DNA from: UBA3076 sp964646435 | GTDB taxonomy: Bacteria > Desulfobacterota > Dissulfuribacteria > Dissulfuribacterales > UBA3076 | Assembly (NCBI GenBank): GCA_964646435.1 | Contig: CAZYEJ010000001.1 | Span: 1-64,000 of the forward strand | Direction: 5' to 3' | DNA length: 64,000 nucleotides | Shown here: positions 9,046 through 17,026 of the stretch, piece after piece | Layout: each line of letters begins with the position of its first letter | How positions within the stretch are numbered: the stretch's first letter is position 1 | Position numbers and translations under genes: made by a program | The notes under the pieces: model-generated | The model's database searches: none | Told to the model about the DNA's origin: nothing | The model's input: the letters and a program-made list of their open reading frames with translations, nothing else

Positions 9046-12000
9046 TTATCCCAATCGCTGGGTCTTGATTAGTTCCCTGAGTACCCTTGCAGCGCTGGCC
9101 TCTTCCGGCCGCAGTTCTTCGAGACGTCTGGCAAGGAAATCCGCCAACGCTACTGCCATCTCTCGTTGGGTCATGTCGCCGTAGTAGTTGGGGATATTCA
9201 TGGTCAGATGGGCCTGTACTTCATTGCCGTCCATGTCTTTGGTAAGTTCCATCATGGCGTAAAGCACGGCCCGCAGTACCGACTGATAGAGTTCCGAGCT
9301 TTCGCCCATCTCGGCGCGGTCGAACTCCACCGCACTCTTCAGCCGGGCGTTGTTGGCTCTCCGGCTGGCCATGAAGGCCTGGAAGTCGCGCACCTTGAAG
9401 GCCTTGGCAAAGTTCTGATAATTGTCCAGGGTCTTGGCGCCCCGGGTTTCCAGTTCAAGCATTTTGAGATAGAATCGTTCCGCCCCGCTCAGTTTGTCCC
9501 AGTAACTCTTGGGGATGCCCTGGGGTACCAGGCACTGGTTGGCGGTGTCCACCGCAAAGGAAATGAGACCGTCCACAAAGGTGGTCTCACCCTTGACCCG
9601 CGGCCGGATTGACTCAGTGGTCATGTCCCGGCCGTCGATGATGGCGTAGCGGGTGAGTACGCGCAGGGCTGCCGCATAGCCTGCCATCTGGATGTCGGCA
9701 TCCTCGAAGACATTTTCATCACGATAAAGTCCCTTGGCCTCCTGATTGAGCCCGGTCAAAGCCTTTACCTGGTCTTCGACCTCCTCCTGGATCTCCCAGG
9801 CAAGGTCATCGCGAGTGGTCTTGTGCCTGCCCAGTCGTTTGCGGCAGACAAGAAGCACCGTGCCCTTGACATAGCTACCGGTACGAAGCGCGCTGTCAGT
9901 TTCGGTGACTACATACCAGGCAGCGGTGACCTGCAGGCCCGAGGCCCAAACGATATTGGCCATATCCGCCCAGATGGAACCGGACTGATGGGTGAACATG
10001 ATGACCTGAATGCCGTTGTCCGGCATGCACTCGGTCATCCGTTTATAGGCTGCCACCATCCCTCGGCGAAATTCTTCGCCCTCTCCCTTGATGGCCAGCG
10101 ACCTGCGGCTGTCCCATACCCAGTCGGCGAACTCGGGAGGCGGATTCTTGCGCAACCAGGCGATGAAAAATTCGAGAATTTCATCATAGTTGACCGCGTT
10201 ACCGTAAGGCGGATCGGTAATGAAAATATCATGAACCGTTGACAGGGTATTGCCCGGAGCAGGTTGGACAAATGTACTTACATCCCTCAAAGGGAACCTT
10301 TTGCAAGATAGCTTAACCTGGTTGGCGAGGTAATGACTCGAACGAGTTCCGTGGTTATAAAGCGAATTAACTGCCTGATTATAAAAACTATCGTTCACAG
10401 CATCTACCCCAGGCGCATTGTGCCAACGACTCAACTTCGAGTTCCAATTCGCCGCTTGGTTCACACCGAATTTTAGAGCGGCTGTTGTTGAGTAGCAATT
10501 AATTAACCCGTTTACAAGTAATTGTCTTGGGTTAAAAAGATGATGCCAGTGTGTCCAGCCACGTTCACGGATAGGCTGATCGGTGTTATAGCCCGGCTCG
10601 ATGCGCATGTCCGGCACCCATCCTTTCTTTTGCCACTCAGCTAAGTGCTTCTTTACATAATCTTCAACGATACGCTCCCGTTGCAGGTCCACCTCGGTGA
10701 CGGTACGAAACTCGTAATCGAAGGTCTTCTTACCTTTTTTCCGCCGCATCCAATGAATGGCATACAATCTTTCCTGAAAAATGTCGTCAGGCCGAGGCTT
10801 AAAATCGTGCTTTTCCCACAAACGCAGCCGGCTACCCTTCGTTCTGTCGTCTTTCCGATAGTCACCTCGCAATGTCGAAATTTTAGTTCGGTATTCGTGG
10901 CCATTGACAGAGTGGACCAAGTACGAGTCGTGCCCCCGCCCATCAGTACGTACAGTGCCATTTTTTGCTTCAACGAGTTCTTCTGCGGTCACACCAACCC
11001 TGACCACAATATCATAACGCATGCGAGCGATATCCGGCACCAACTCGGCGATTACCATTTTACCACGGCTGATGACGAGTGACGGAATCAGCGGAACCAT
11101 CCAGCCCGTTTGTGGACAGCGGACTTCAACACAATAAAGAAATGCCTTTGGCCGCCAGCCATCGCCATCGGTTTCCACCCCAAGTCGGTCAATTTCGGCT
11201 TGAACTTTTTCAATCAATTCCTGCTGTTGGCGCTCCAGCTCTTCACGGCTTCCCGGTGAGCCGCCCACAATATTAAAGGCGCCCCAGGTAAGCATGCAAG
11301 CTACTGGATTAAGATCGGAGGCATATACGTCACAGCCAAGCCTTGCCGCCTCGAAAGGGATCTGACCAGAACCACAGAAGGTGTCAGCCAACTTAGGACG
11401 ATGACCGAAACGCATAATGCCAAGCTGCTCAACAAGTTCAGGAATCGAATGTGCGAACGTACCAAGATGAGTATTGACCATATCCCATATGTGATCGTGA
11501 ACGCTGTCCATAACCTCTTCAGGGCGCTTTGCTGCTGCTACCCGTTCTCGGTACGAAGTCATGGGCAGCATTTGCGTTTCCATACGACGGCGTTCCAGCT
11601 CAGTCAAATCCTCACGCCAGAAGACTTTTACTCCGTCATAGTCAGGGTTTGACCAATCAATCGGTGCGTGTGCGGGAAGTATGCCCTCCGGTTCTGTAGT
11701 GAAATAATCAGAAATATTTGAAATTGAGAGCTTGGAAAGGATCTCCTTCGGCTTTGCGCGGTGCTTCCAACGAATGACAAAAGATTCATCATCCATGGCC
11801 ATCAGTTTTTCAAAAATAGCCAGATCACGGGCCGAATCATCGGTGGCCGGCAACAGACAGCCAAGAATGCAGGCCTTATTCATAATCAACGGCTTGCGGC
11901 CCTTCCAATAACTGCCAAGCGCGGTGAGGGTTTTGCCCTGATTTGCCATCTGCTCCTTGTATGCCTCGGCCGAAAGCTTCTGCACCGGCAACAGCCGTTC

Positions 12001-12051
12001 TATCAGGGCCGGAGCATCTTTCAAAGAAAATGGGATTATTTCTTCGCTCAT
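9046..12051 (-). CDS. DUF1156-domain DNA methyltransferase
   Basis: 1001 residues. The N-terminal region matches the DUF1156 type. A SAM-binding motif I (ADTFCGSGQIPFEAARLG) lies at about 222-239 and the catalytic DPPYG of amino-methyltransferases at about 613-617. The motif order (SAM site far upstream of DPPY with a long insert that probably reads DNA) suggests an N6-adenine or N4-cytosine methylase. It overlaps DUF3780 by 4 bp (ATGA coupling) and is followed directly by darT. I recall annotation pipelines labelling DUF1156, DUF3780 and DUF499 proteins as anti-phage-associated; I treat that as recollection. The target sequence cannot be read from the gene. Confidence 0.9.
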   Translation of the reverse strand: MSEEIIPFSLKDAPALIERLLPVQKLSAEAYKEQMANQGKTLTALGSYWKGRKPLIMNKACILGCLLPATDDSARDLAIFEKLMAMDDESFVIRWKHRAKPKEILSKLSISNISDYFTTEPEGILPAHAPIDWSNPDYDGVKVFWREDLTELERRRMETQMLPMTSYRERVAAAKRPEEVMDSVHDHIWDMVNTHLGTFAHSIPELVEQLGIMRFGHRPKLADTFCGSGQIPFEAARLGCDVYASDLNPVACMLTWGAFNIVGGSPGSREELERQQQELIEKVQAEIDRLGVETDGDGWRPKAFLYCVEVRCPQTGWMVPLIPSLVISRGKMVIAELVPDIARMRYDIVVRVGVTAEELVEAKNGTVRTDGRGHDSYLVHSVNGHEYRTKISTLRGDYRKDDRTKGSRLRLWEKHDFKPRPDDIFQERLYAIHWMRRKKGKKTFDYEFRTVTEVDLQRERIVEDYVKKHLAEWQKKGWVPDMRIEPGYNTDQPIRERGWTHWHHLFNPRQLLVNGLINCYSTTAALKFGVNQAANWNSKLSRWHNAPGVDAVNDSFYNQAVNSLYNHGTRSSHYLANQVKLSCKRFPLRDVSTFVQPAPGNTLSTVHDIFITDPPYGNAVNYDEILEFFIAWLRKNPPPEFADWVWDSRRSLAIKGEGEEFRRGMVAAYKRMTECMPDNGIQVIMFTHQSGSIWADMANIVWASGLQVTAAWYVVTETDSALRTGSYVKGTVLLVCRKRLGRHKTTRDDLAWEIQEEVEDQVKALTGLNQEAKGLYRDENVFEDADIQMAGYAAALRVLTRYAIIDGRDMTTESIRPRVKGETTFVDGLISFAVDTANQCLVPQGIPKSYWDKLSGAERFYLKMLELETRGAKTLDNYQNFAKAFKVRDFQAFMASRRANNARLKSAVEFDRAEMGESSELYQSVLRAVLYAMMELTKDMDGNEVQAHLTMNIPNYYGDMTQREMAVALADFLARRLEELRPEEASAARVLRELIKTQRLG

Positions 12052-12626
12052 TTCAAATCCTTGAACAAAGGTAACTCAAACAAATCTTCCTGCCGGGGCC
12101 GGGGACGGCGTTTTCTTCCTGACACCAATTTCTCGCCATCGGAAAGGGCGTGAAACAAAGCACGCCGCCAACCGCGCTGGTTATCCTCAGGCAAGCCTGC
12201 TTCGGCCACGGTCATGGCAAAGAGCCACCAGCGCTCCTCGGGGCGCAGGGCCGCCCACTTGCTGCAGATGACCGGGAACTGCTCGGCCTTTGCGGTTTCC
12301 GCGGCCCAGGCCAGCACACACAGTTCCTTACCCAGCAATCTATCCACCAGATTAGTGCCGGTATGCCAGCGCCCCACACGGACCTTGGCCACCTTGAGCC
12401 GGGCGTTGAACTCGCGGCGGGCAGGGTCGGCGATGGCCGACCAGACCTGACGCTTGAGCACGACCCGTTCCTCCTCGCGGGGAACGCCGCCCTCCTCCCC
12501 CCGGTATCCATAGTTTTCGACTATCACCACCGAATCTTTTCTCGCAGCCGAAATCAAGACGCGGAACAGGTGGGTGCCAAATCGGTCCGGGGCACCGAAG
12601 TCAATGGTTTTTGGTTTTTCACTCAC
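12048..12626 (-). CDS. DUF3780 protein
   Basis: 192 residues, soluble, with no membrane segment or catalytic motif that I can name. The start MSEKPKTIDFGAPDRFGTHL and the run AALRPEERWWLFAMT fit the small DUF3780 family, which accompanies DUF499 and DUF1156 genes. It overlaps both neighbours by 4 bp (DUF499 upstream, DUF1156 downstream), so translation is coupled and the three products are probably made in fixed proportion. A role as adaptor between the ATPase and the methylase is an inference from this arrangement only. Confidence 0.82.
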   Translation of the reverse strand: MSEKPKTIDFGAPDRFGTHLFRVLISAARKDSVVIVENYGYRGEEGGVPREEERVVLKRQVWSAIADPARREFNARLKVAKVRVGRWHTGTNLVDRLLGKELCVLAWAAETAKAEQFPVICSKWAALRPEERWWLFAMTVAEAGLPEDNQRGWRRALFHALSDGEKLVSGRKRRPRPRQEDLFELPLFKDLK

Positions 12627-15600
12627 TGCTCGACATCCTCAGGCTGCAACTCAATGCCGAGCTTGCCGGCGAAATCCTTGAGGTCATGGCCCGAGGAAAA
12701 ATGAGCCTTTCGAAAGGTCATGGTGACGGGTGTGTCGGGTGTAAATTTTTCAAGAACCTTGGAAAGAAGCGCCTCGATAAATAGTGCATCTACCTGGATT
12801 TCCCCAACATTGACGGCGATCATCCGGTTCCCCTGGCCAACGGTCAGCACAATCCCTTCGAAGCTGACGGATTTTTCGGTGGCCTGTTTCAATCCCTCAA
12901 AGGTCTTGCTCCGTGAATCGAGCTTACGGCCGGTACGCGAGACAAGGCGGCAGGGCTTCACCTCATCGATCTGCACTCCTTTCTGACCTCTGGCCTGAAA
13001 ACGGAACTCCGCTTTGGCTTCGAGCTTTTCCGCCTCGCCAAAGGCACACAGCAGGACTTCGCCGTCTCCGATGGTAATCGGACCGTCGTATACTGTGCCG
13101 TCACGCGGTTCGCTGCCATCAAGAGTATAGCGGATTTCTCCCTTGGGAGCGACAAAGAGTTCAACACTGCGTGTGCCGTCATTTTCCGAGAGTTTGTTGC
13201 GGAGGACGAGTTTATTTGTCCAGGTTTCCGGATCGCCGCTTTCGTACTGGCCGGAGGGGTCACATACAAAAAAATTCACCCGCAATGCCGAGGTTGTGTA
13301 AATCTGATCCTTGAGTTGGGGACTCGCTTCGCTGACCGGTCCGTCTTCGGCGAGATAGATGCGGGGGGCCGGACCGGCGTTCTGCGGATTAATACATAAC
13401 CGGACCTGGCCTGCGTCGTCAGGCCCGGACTCGGCAATGACTTGCACGGAGGTGCGTTTCTTTTTCGGCTTCTTGGTGACGTAGCCGTTGCCGAGATCCT
13501 CCCACAACCCACGGTTGCAGGCAATGGATTTGAGGCTGTCCAGTCCTTTGGGTGGCAGCCACGGCATGCCGGCCTGTTCGCTATAACGGTCGGCCACATC
13601 AGACCAGCGAGCATCGTCCAGGTTTTGCGGCCAGAGTACATCCTGTGCCTTGTCACGGATGGCGTCGAACTCTTTTTCCACGTCAAGATAAAGCTTCAGC
13701 GGGTGAGTAGTCAGGGTTTTTTCAATCTGTTCCTCACCGTTGAAAGGCTTGGTGGCGTCGCGGGTCATGTCCAGGGCCTTTGAGGCAAGTTGGGACGGTT
13801 TGTCGGGACGCTGGATCGGGAAGAGCACCTTGTCGAAGAGGTTGAGGATGGTGGAGTTGAAGTCCTGCTTATAAATCTCCTGTTTTCGTTCCAGATCCTC
13901 CCGCTGCAGGTGTCCCTTGGGGATACGGCCGTCTGCCTTCTGGGCGGCAAAGAACTGACGAGCTGCTTTTTCGACGCTGCCCATGGCCGTCTTATCGCCG
14001 GTGAGGACACAGAGGTTGTTTTTCTGGCTCAGGCCCTCGAAAAATTTCTGAACTTCTTCGGGCGGGATCTTGGAGTCCGGGCTGACGACGAGCAGCACGC
14101 GGCCACGGCGTACCCGGTCTGCCACCTCTTTAAGCCTGGGCAAGGGCAGGACATCTTCATAACATGTCTTGCGGATGGGCTTGAACATGTCACATAACCG
14201 ATGACGGATTAGATCATCTACCTGATTCTGAGGGGCGTCGTGGGCCAAGCTCTGCAGCAGCTTTGTGAGGTTTTCCTGCCGATCGAAATAATAACGGCCT
14301 TCCGGTGTATGGTGGATATACCAGGCAATTTTTTCAAGCTCATCAAAGGCTCCGAGGAATTCTGACGGCTCGCGGAGGGGTGAGATCAGGCATTCGACCA
14401 TTTCTTCCCGAGTGAGCCCCTTTACCGCGTTGACCGCCGTTGACAAGCTGGCAGAAAGAAGCAGCGCCCCGATCTGAGTGGCGGCTTCCTTTCCGGTAGC
14501 AAGATCAATGATCTGGGCGTGTGCGGATTGCTGCGCATCCCAGAGATCCTTGGCAATCACGTCCCGCATACCGGAAATCTCGGTCAGCTTGTCACGGACT
14601 TCCGCGATAGACAGGTCGAAATGCTGGGGGCCGACGAGAAAGACATCATTGGCCTGCCGTTCCCAGACAGACCTGAGAAGCCGCGACACCAGCTCGATGA
14701 GACCCCGGGTCTGCTTGAATTGCTCATTTTCCTTGAAGAGCGCAATGACATTCTTGAGTCGTGGGTGAAAGGGGTAAGTCGCCTCTATCTCGTTGGCAAC
14801 CGCCTCGGCGCCACGATTGGCGGTCTTTGATTTGGCTGCCTCTTCCAACTTGCGGCCAAAGGTTGCCGCAACATCCTCGATCTCCGCCTTGTCAGGAAAC
14901 GACTTAAAGAGACGCTTGCGCAGGATGTCGTATATCTCATTTGCTGCAAGGTCCACCGGCGTGATGTTGCGCTCCTGTCGGCCCAGTTCGGAACGTGCGT
15001 CTTCAAGGGCACGATTAATAAGTTTTCCACCAGTTTCGTAGGCAGCCGCAAGATCAGAAACAACCACGCAGACATTCTTCTTTTTACCCGCTGCTGTAAT
15101 CATATTGGCAAAGGCACGGGTTGCGATGTCGGCGACAGTGCCGTTTCCCACCTTCTGGGTGTCAAGATAGTGGAAGTAGGGGGGCATTTCGTCAAGCAGG
15201 ATGAGGACAGGCTGATCGCCTTCAAAAAGTTTGAGCCAGTCTTTTTCGTCCGGGGCCTTGGGGCCGCTGGTCCAGAATGGGCTGAACTGATCCCCTTTGC
15301 CGAGCTGGTGAGCAATCTCGCCCCAGAAAAAATGATCTGGATTGTTACGGCCGTTGAAGGCGGCAATGTCGGCACTCGCGAAGGCGGATGCCTGTTGAAT
15401 TCCTCCGCAGTGAGTCTTCCGAAGTTCCGGATGCCTGGCAAGCAGACCAAAACCGACCAGAAGATGGGTTTTACCACCGCCCATGGCCTGTTTCAGATGA
15501 AAAACAGCCTGGGAAGAGGTGCCAGCCAAACGAGCAAGTCCTTCACTGATGAGATCCTGCATGCCTTGGGTGATATAGGTTTTCTCGAAAAACGCCTTGC

Positions 15601-15706
15601 CATCCCCTTCTGTGGTTATCAACTCGTCAAGCTGCTCAATCTGATCGCTAAGCTTGATCGACAATGCATTCGGCTGCAGTTCGCAAGCATCTTTGACTGT
15701 TTTCAT
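12623..15706 (-). CDS. DUF499 P-loop ATPase
   Basis: 1027 residues. The P-loop AMGGGKTH lies at about 74-81 and a Walker B (VLILLDE) at about 167-173, placing it among P-loop NTPases. The conserved early segment FHLKQAMGGGKTHLL is characteristic of DUF499. A C-terminal section (about 770-900) is rich in short strands and contains a DGSEPRDGTVYDGP-type segment like a chitobiase/beta-hexosaminidase C-terminal domain, perhaps for binding. It overlaps DUF3780 by 4 bp and lies 36 bp after the HTH gene. Family context suggests a large motor or sensor for the defence locus; its trigger is unknown. Confidence 0.88.
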   Translation of the reverse strand: MKTVKDACELQPNALSIKLSDQIEQLDELITTEGDGKAFFEKTYITQGMQDLISEGLARLAGTSSQAVFHLKQAMGGGKTHLLVGFGLLARHPELRKTHCGGIQQASAFASADIAAFNGRNNPDHFFWGEIAHQLGKGDQFSPFWTSGPKAPDEKDWLKLFEGDQPVLILLDEMPPYFHYLDTQKVGNGTVADIATRAFANMITAAGKKKNVCVVVSDLAAAYETGGKLINRALEDARSELGRQERNITPVDLAANEIYDILRKRLFKSFPDKAEIEDVAATFGRKLEEAAKSKTANRGAEAVANEIEATYPFHPRLKNVIALFKENEQFKQTRGLIELVSRLLRSVWERQANDVFLVGPQHFDLSIAEVRDKLTEISGMRDVIAKDLWDAQQSAHAQIIDLATGKEAATQIGALLLSASLSTAVNAVKGLTREEMVECLISPLREPSEFLGAFDELEKIAWYIHHTPEGRYYFDRQENLTKLLQSLAHDAPQNQVDDLIRHRLCDMFKPIRKTCYEDVLPLPRLKEVADRVRRGRVLLVVSPDSKIPPEEVQKFFEGLSQKNNLCVLTGDKTAMGSVEKAARQFFAAQKADGRIPKGHLQREDLERKQEIYKQDFNSTILNLFDKVLFPIQRPDKPSQLASKALDMTRDATKPFNGEEQIEKTLTTHPLKLYLDVEKEFDAIRDKAQDVLWPQNLDDARWSDVADRYSEQAGMPWLPPKGLDSLKSIACNRGLWEDLGNGYVTKKPKKKRTSVQVIAESGPDDAGQVRLCINPQNAGPAPRIYLAEDGPVSEASPQLKDQIYTTSALRVNFFVCDPSGQYESGDPETWTNKLVLRNKLSENDGTRSVELFVAPKGEIRYTLDGSEPRDGTVYDGPITIGDGEVLLCAFGEAEKLEAKAEFRFQARGQKGVQIDEVKPCRLVSRTGRKLDSRSKTFEGLKQATEKSVSFEGIVLTVGQGNRMIAVNVGEIQVDALFIEALLSKVLEKFTPDTPVTMTFRKAHFSSGHDLKDFAGKLGIELQPEDVEQ

Positions 15707-15742
15707 AGGCTTACAACTCCATCAGGGTGCAATTTTTTCTCT

Positions 15743-15931
15743 TCAATGGTCGGCAGTCTCCCCGGCGCTGCCGCTTTTGACCCACTCGTCGATCTCTTCT
15801 TTCTTGAATTTCCAGAGGCGGCCGACCTTGTGGGCAGGCATGTGCTTTTCGCTTATCCACTTGTAGGTAGTATCGCGCTTGATGCCAAGATATTCCGCTA
15901 TTTCATCGACAGAGAGCCAACGGTCTTCCAT
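15743..15931 (-). CDS. Excisionase/MerR-like helix-turn-helix protein
   Basis: 62 residues. The sequence LSVDEIAEYLGIKRDTTYKWISEK is a standard HTH_17 (excisionase-type) DNA-binding segment, followed by a wing (PAHKVGRLWKFKKEEIDEW). The start has an AAGGTG site 7 nt upstream. It is the first gene of the defence operon, directly behind the promoter at 16008-16036 and the three phased ATCWGG repeats. An autoregulator of the operon is the simplest reading. A recombination directionality factor is an alternative, but no integrase is nearby. Confidence 0.85.
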   Translation of the reverse strand: MEDRWLSVDEIAEYLGIKRDTTYKWISEKHMPAHKVGRLWKFKKEEIDEWVKSGSAGETADH

Positions 15932-15962
15932 ACTTTAACACCTTGCGTGTTGATTACAGAGA

Positions 15963-15988
15963 ATCTGGTTTAATCAGGTTTTATCTGG
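15963..15988. promoter_or_regulatory. Three 10-bp-phased ATCWGG repeats (likely operator)
   Basis: ATCTGG at 15963, ATCAGG at 15973 and ATCTGG at 15983 are spaced exactly 10 bp apart, so all three face the same side of the helix. They lie between the promoter and the HTH start codon. This is the expected layout for cooperative binding by the small HTH protein. Function is inferred. Confidence 0.5.
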
Positions 15989-15999
15989 ATGAAGAGGTA

Positions 16000-16036
16000 T
16001 AGATATGTATCTAAGGGAAAAGCAAGGTGGTGTCAA
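16000..16036 (-). promoter_or_regulatory. Sigma70-type promoter of the defence operon, with palindrome over the -10
   Basis: On the minus strand, TTGACA (16036-16031) and TAGATA (16013-16008) are separated by exactly 17 bp. The -10 is one arm of a palindrome with 6-bp arms, TAGATA-TG-TATCTA (16000-16013), a plausible repressor site. The leader to the HTH ATG at 15931 would be about 70 nt and contains the ATCWGG repeats. Confidence 0.55.
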
Positions 16037-16216
16037 ATGGTTCTGAGGAGATTCTGGAATTCCGATATAAGGATGAAGCAAAGCACTATTGTGCTCAAGA
16101 AAATCTAAGCCTCCCCTGTTTGGCATAGATCTGATCTCGGTTAATATTGAGTTCTTTTTCGGTATCGCGAACAGGGACATTGGCCAGCATGAAAACCTCA
16201 TGCGATTTAGGGAACG

Positions 16217-16656
16217 GAGTTAGTTTAATAGTTTAATTGACGTTGATTTAGCGAATTGTTGTCATGGTGGCATGCCTCGATACAGACGACTCTATATCCC
16301 TGGTGCGATTAATCATGTCATCACCAGTGGTTTGAATCGCCAAGATATCTTTCTTAACGACTGTGACCGGAATGAGTTTCTTGGTCGACTTGAAAAAATC
16401 TTTCTTTGACTGGCTTGCAGGTGTTGCTTATCCGCACAAGCAATAGGGCCCCTCGGGGATCTGATACGGAATGTGTGTGTGTCTTGGCAAGCTTGACTGA
16501 CCGGTGGTAGTCTGAGACGAAGCGCAGGTGGCCGGGAAGGTGTTTTGGAAGGAATTGCCCCGATATTTTGGTATATCCTGGCCTTCAGTCTCGAAGGCCA
16601 TCAAGCGAGATAAAAAATTTGCAAAAGAGTATGATGTTAAACTATTAAGCTAACTC
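16217..16656 (+). mobile_element. Internally deleted RAYT element (right border of island)
   Basis: The left end GAGTTAGTTTAATAGTTTAA (16217-16236) and right end TTAAACTATTAAGCTAACTC (16637-16656) are near-perfect inverted repeats. After the left end, an ATG at 16272 opens a 45-residue fragment that ends at 16409. It carries the hallmark RAYT/Y1 start PRYRRLYIPGAINHVITSG followed by NRQDIF. The sequence then jumps at 16445 to the same 212-bp 3' end seen at 3977-4188. The middle of the transposase, including the catalytic tyrosine region, is missing, so the copy is inactive. A second left-end fragment lies at 19002-19067. Confidence 0.75.
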
Positions 16657-16666
16657 CCCTATCCCC

Positions 16667-16842
16667 ATTGAAAAAGTTCTTTTTTTACCGAATGGCCATT
16701 TCTGAAACTCCTAAGCTTGCTATGCTGAACTTGCAGCAACTCGGGCTAACGCCTTTCAAGCAGCTATAATTTTTACCGCTTCGCTTTACCATGAAGTTGT
16801 AGTAGAAATGGCCAAAAGGGATTCGCCAAGGAGTCTTTCAAC
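16667..16842. repeat. MITE-like inverted repeat element
   Basis: The ends are imperfect inverted copies (TTGAAAAAGTTCTT... on the left; the right end reads TTGAAAGACTCCTTGG on the minus strand). Inside them is a perfect 10-bp pair, GGCCATTTCT (16694-16703) and AGAAATGGCC (16804-16813). No protein is encoded. With the following bases up to 17026 it fills the gap before the S9 peptidase. In 16843-17026 I see only a weak 33-codon frame starting at 16907, which I do not call. Confidence 0.45.
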
Positions 16843-17026
16843 AGCCTGCTAGGTATCCTCCTTTGCATTTCCAGGTCTGGAGTTCATAATTTCCAGGAGA
16901 GAGGTAATGTTCGGTAAGACTTGTACCAGAGGCTTGATCTGGATCTTTTCAAGAGTAACCCTTTCAGCTCCATATCCAGCTCTTCTAGCAAGTGACTTCG
17001 TTCACTAATAGGTATGGAGAAAAAGG

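Noticed and set aside
15743..15931. Excisionase-like HTH protein as evidence of a phage or integrative element
   Set aside because: No integrase, att-site pair or structural phage gene is present; position behind the promoter better fits a regulator.
15170..15973. 267-codon plus-strand frame opposite the DUF499 and HTH genes
   Set aside because: It is antisense to two well-supported genes, has no ribosome site, and its composition matches a complement shadow.
16074..16200. Minus-strand frame with MLANVPVRDTEKELNINRDQ, resembling a sigma-factor-type HTH end
   Set aside because: Only about 30 residues resemble anything, there is no start, and the match is too short to call a gene fragment with confidence.
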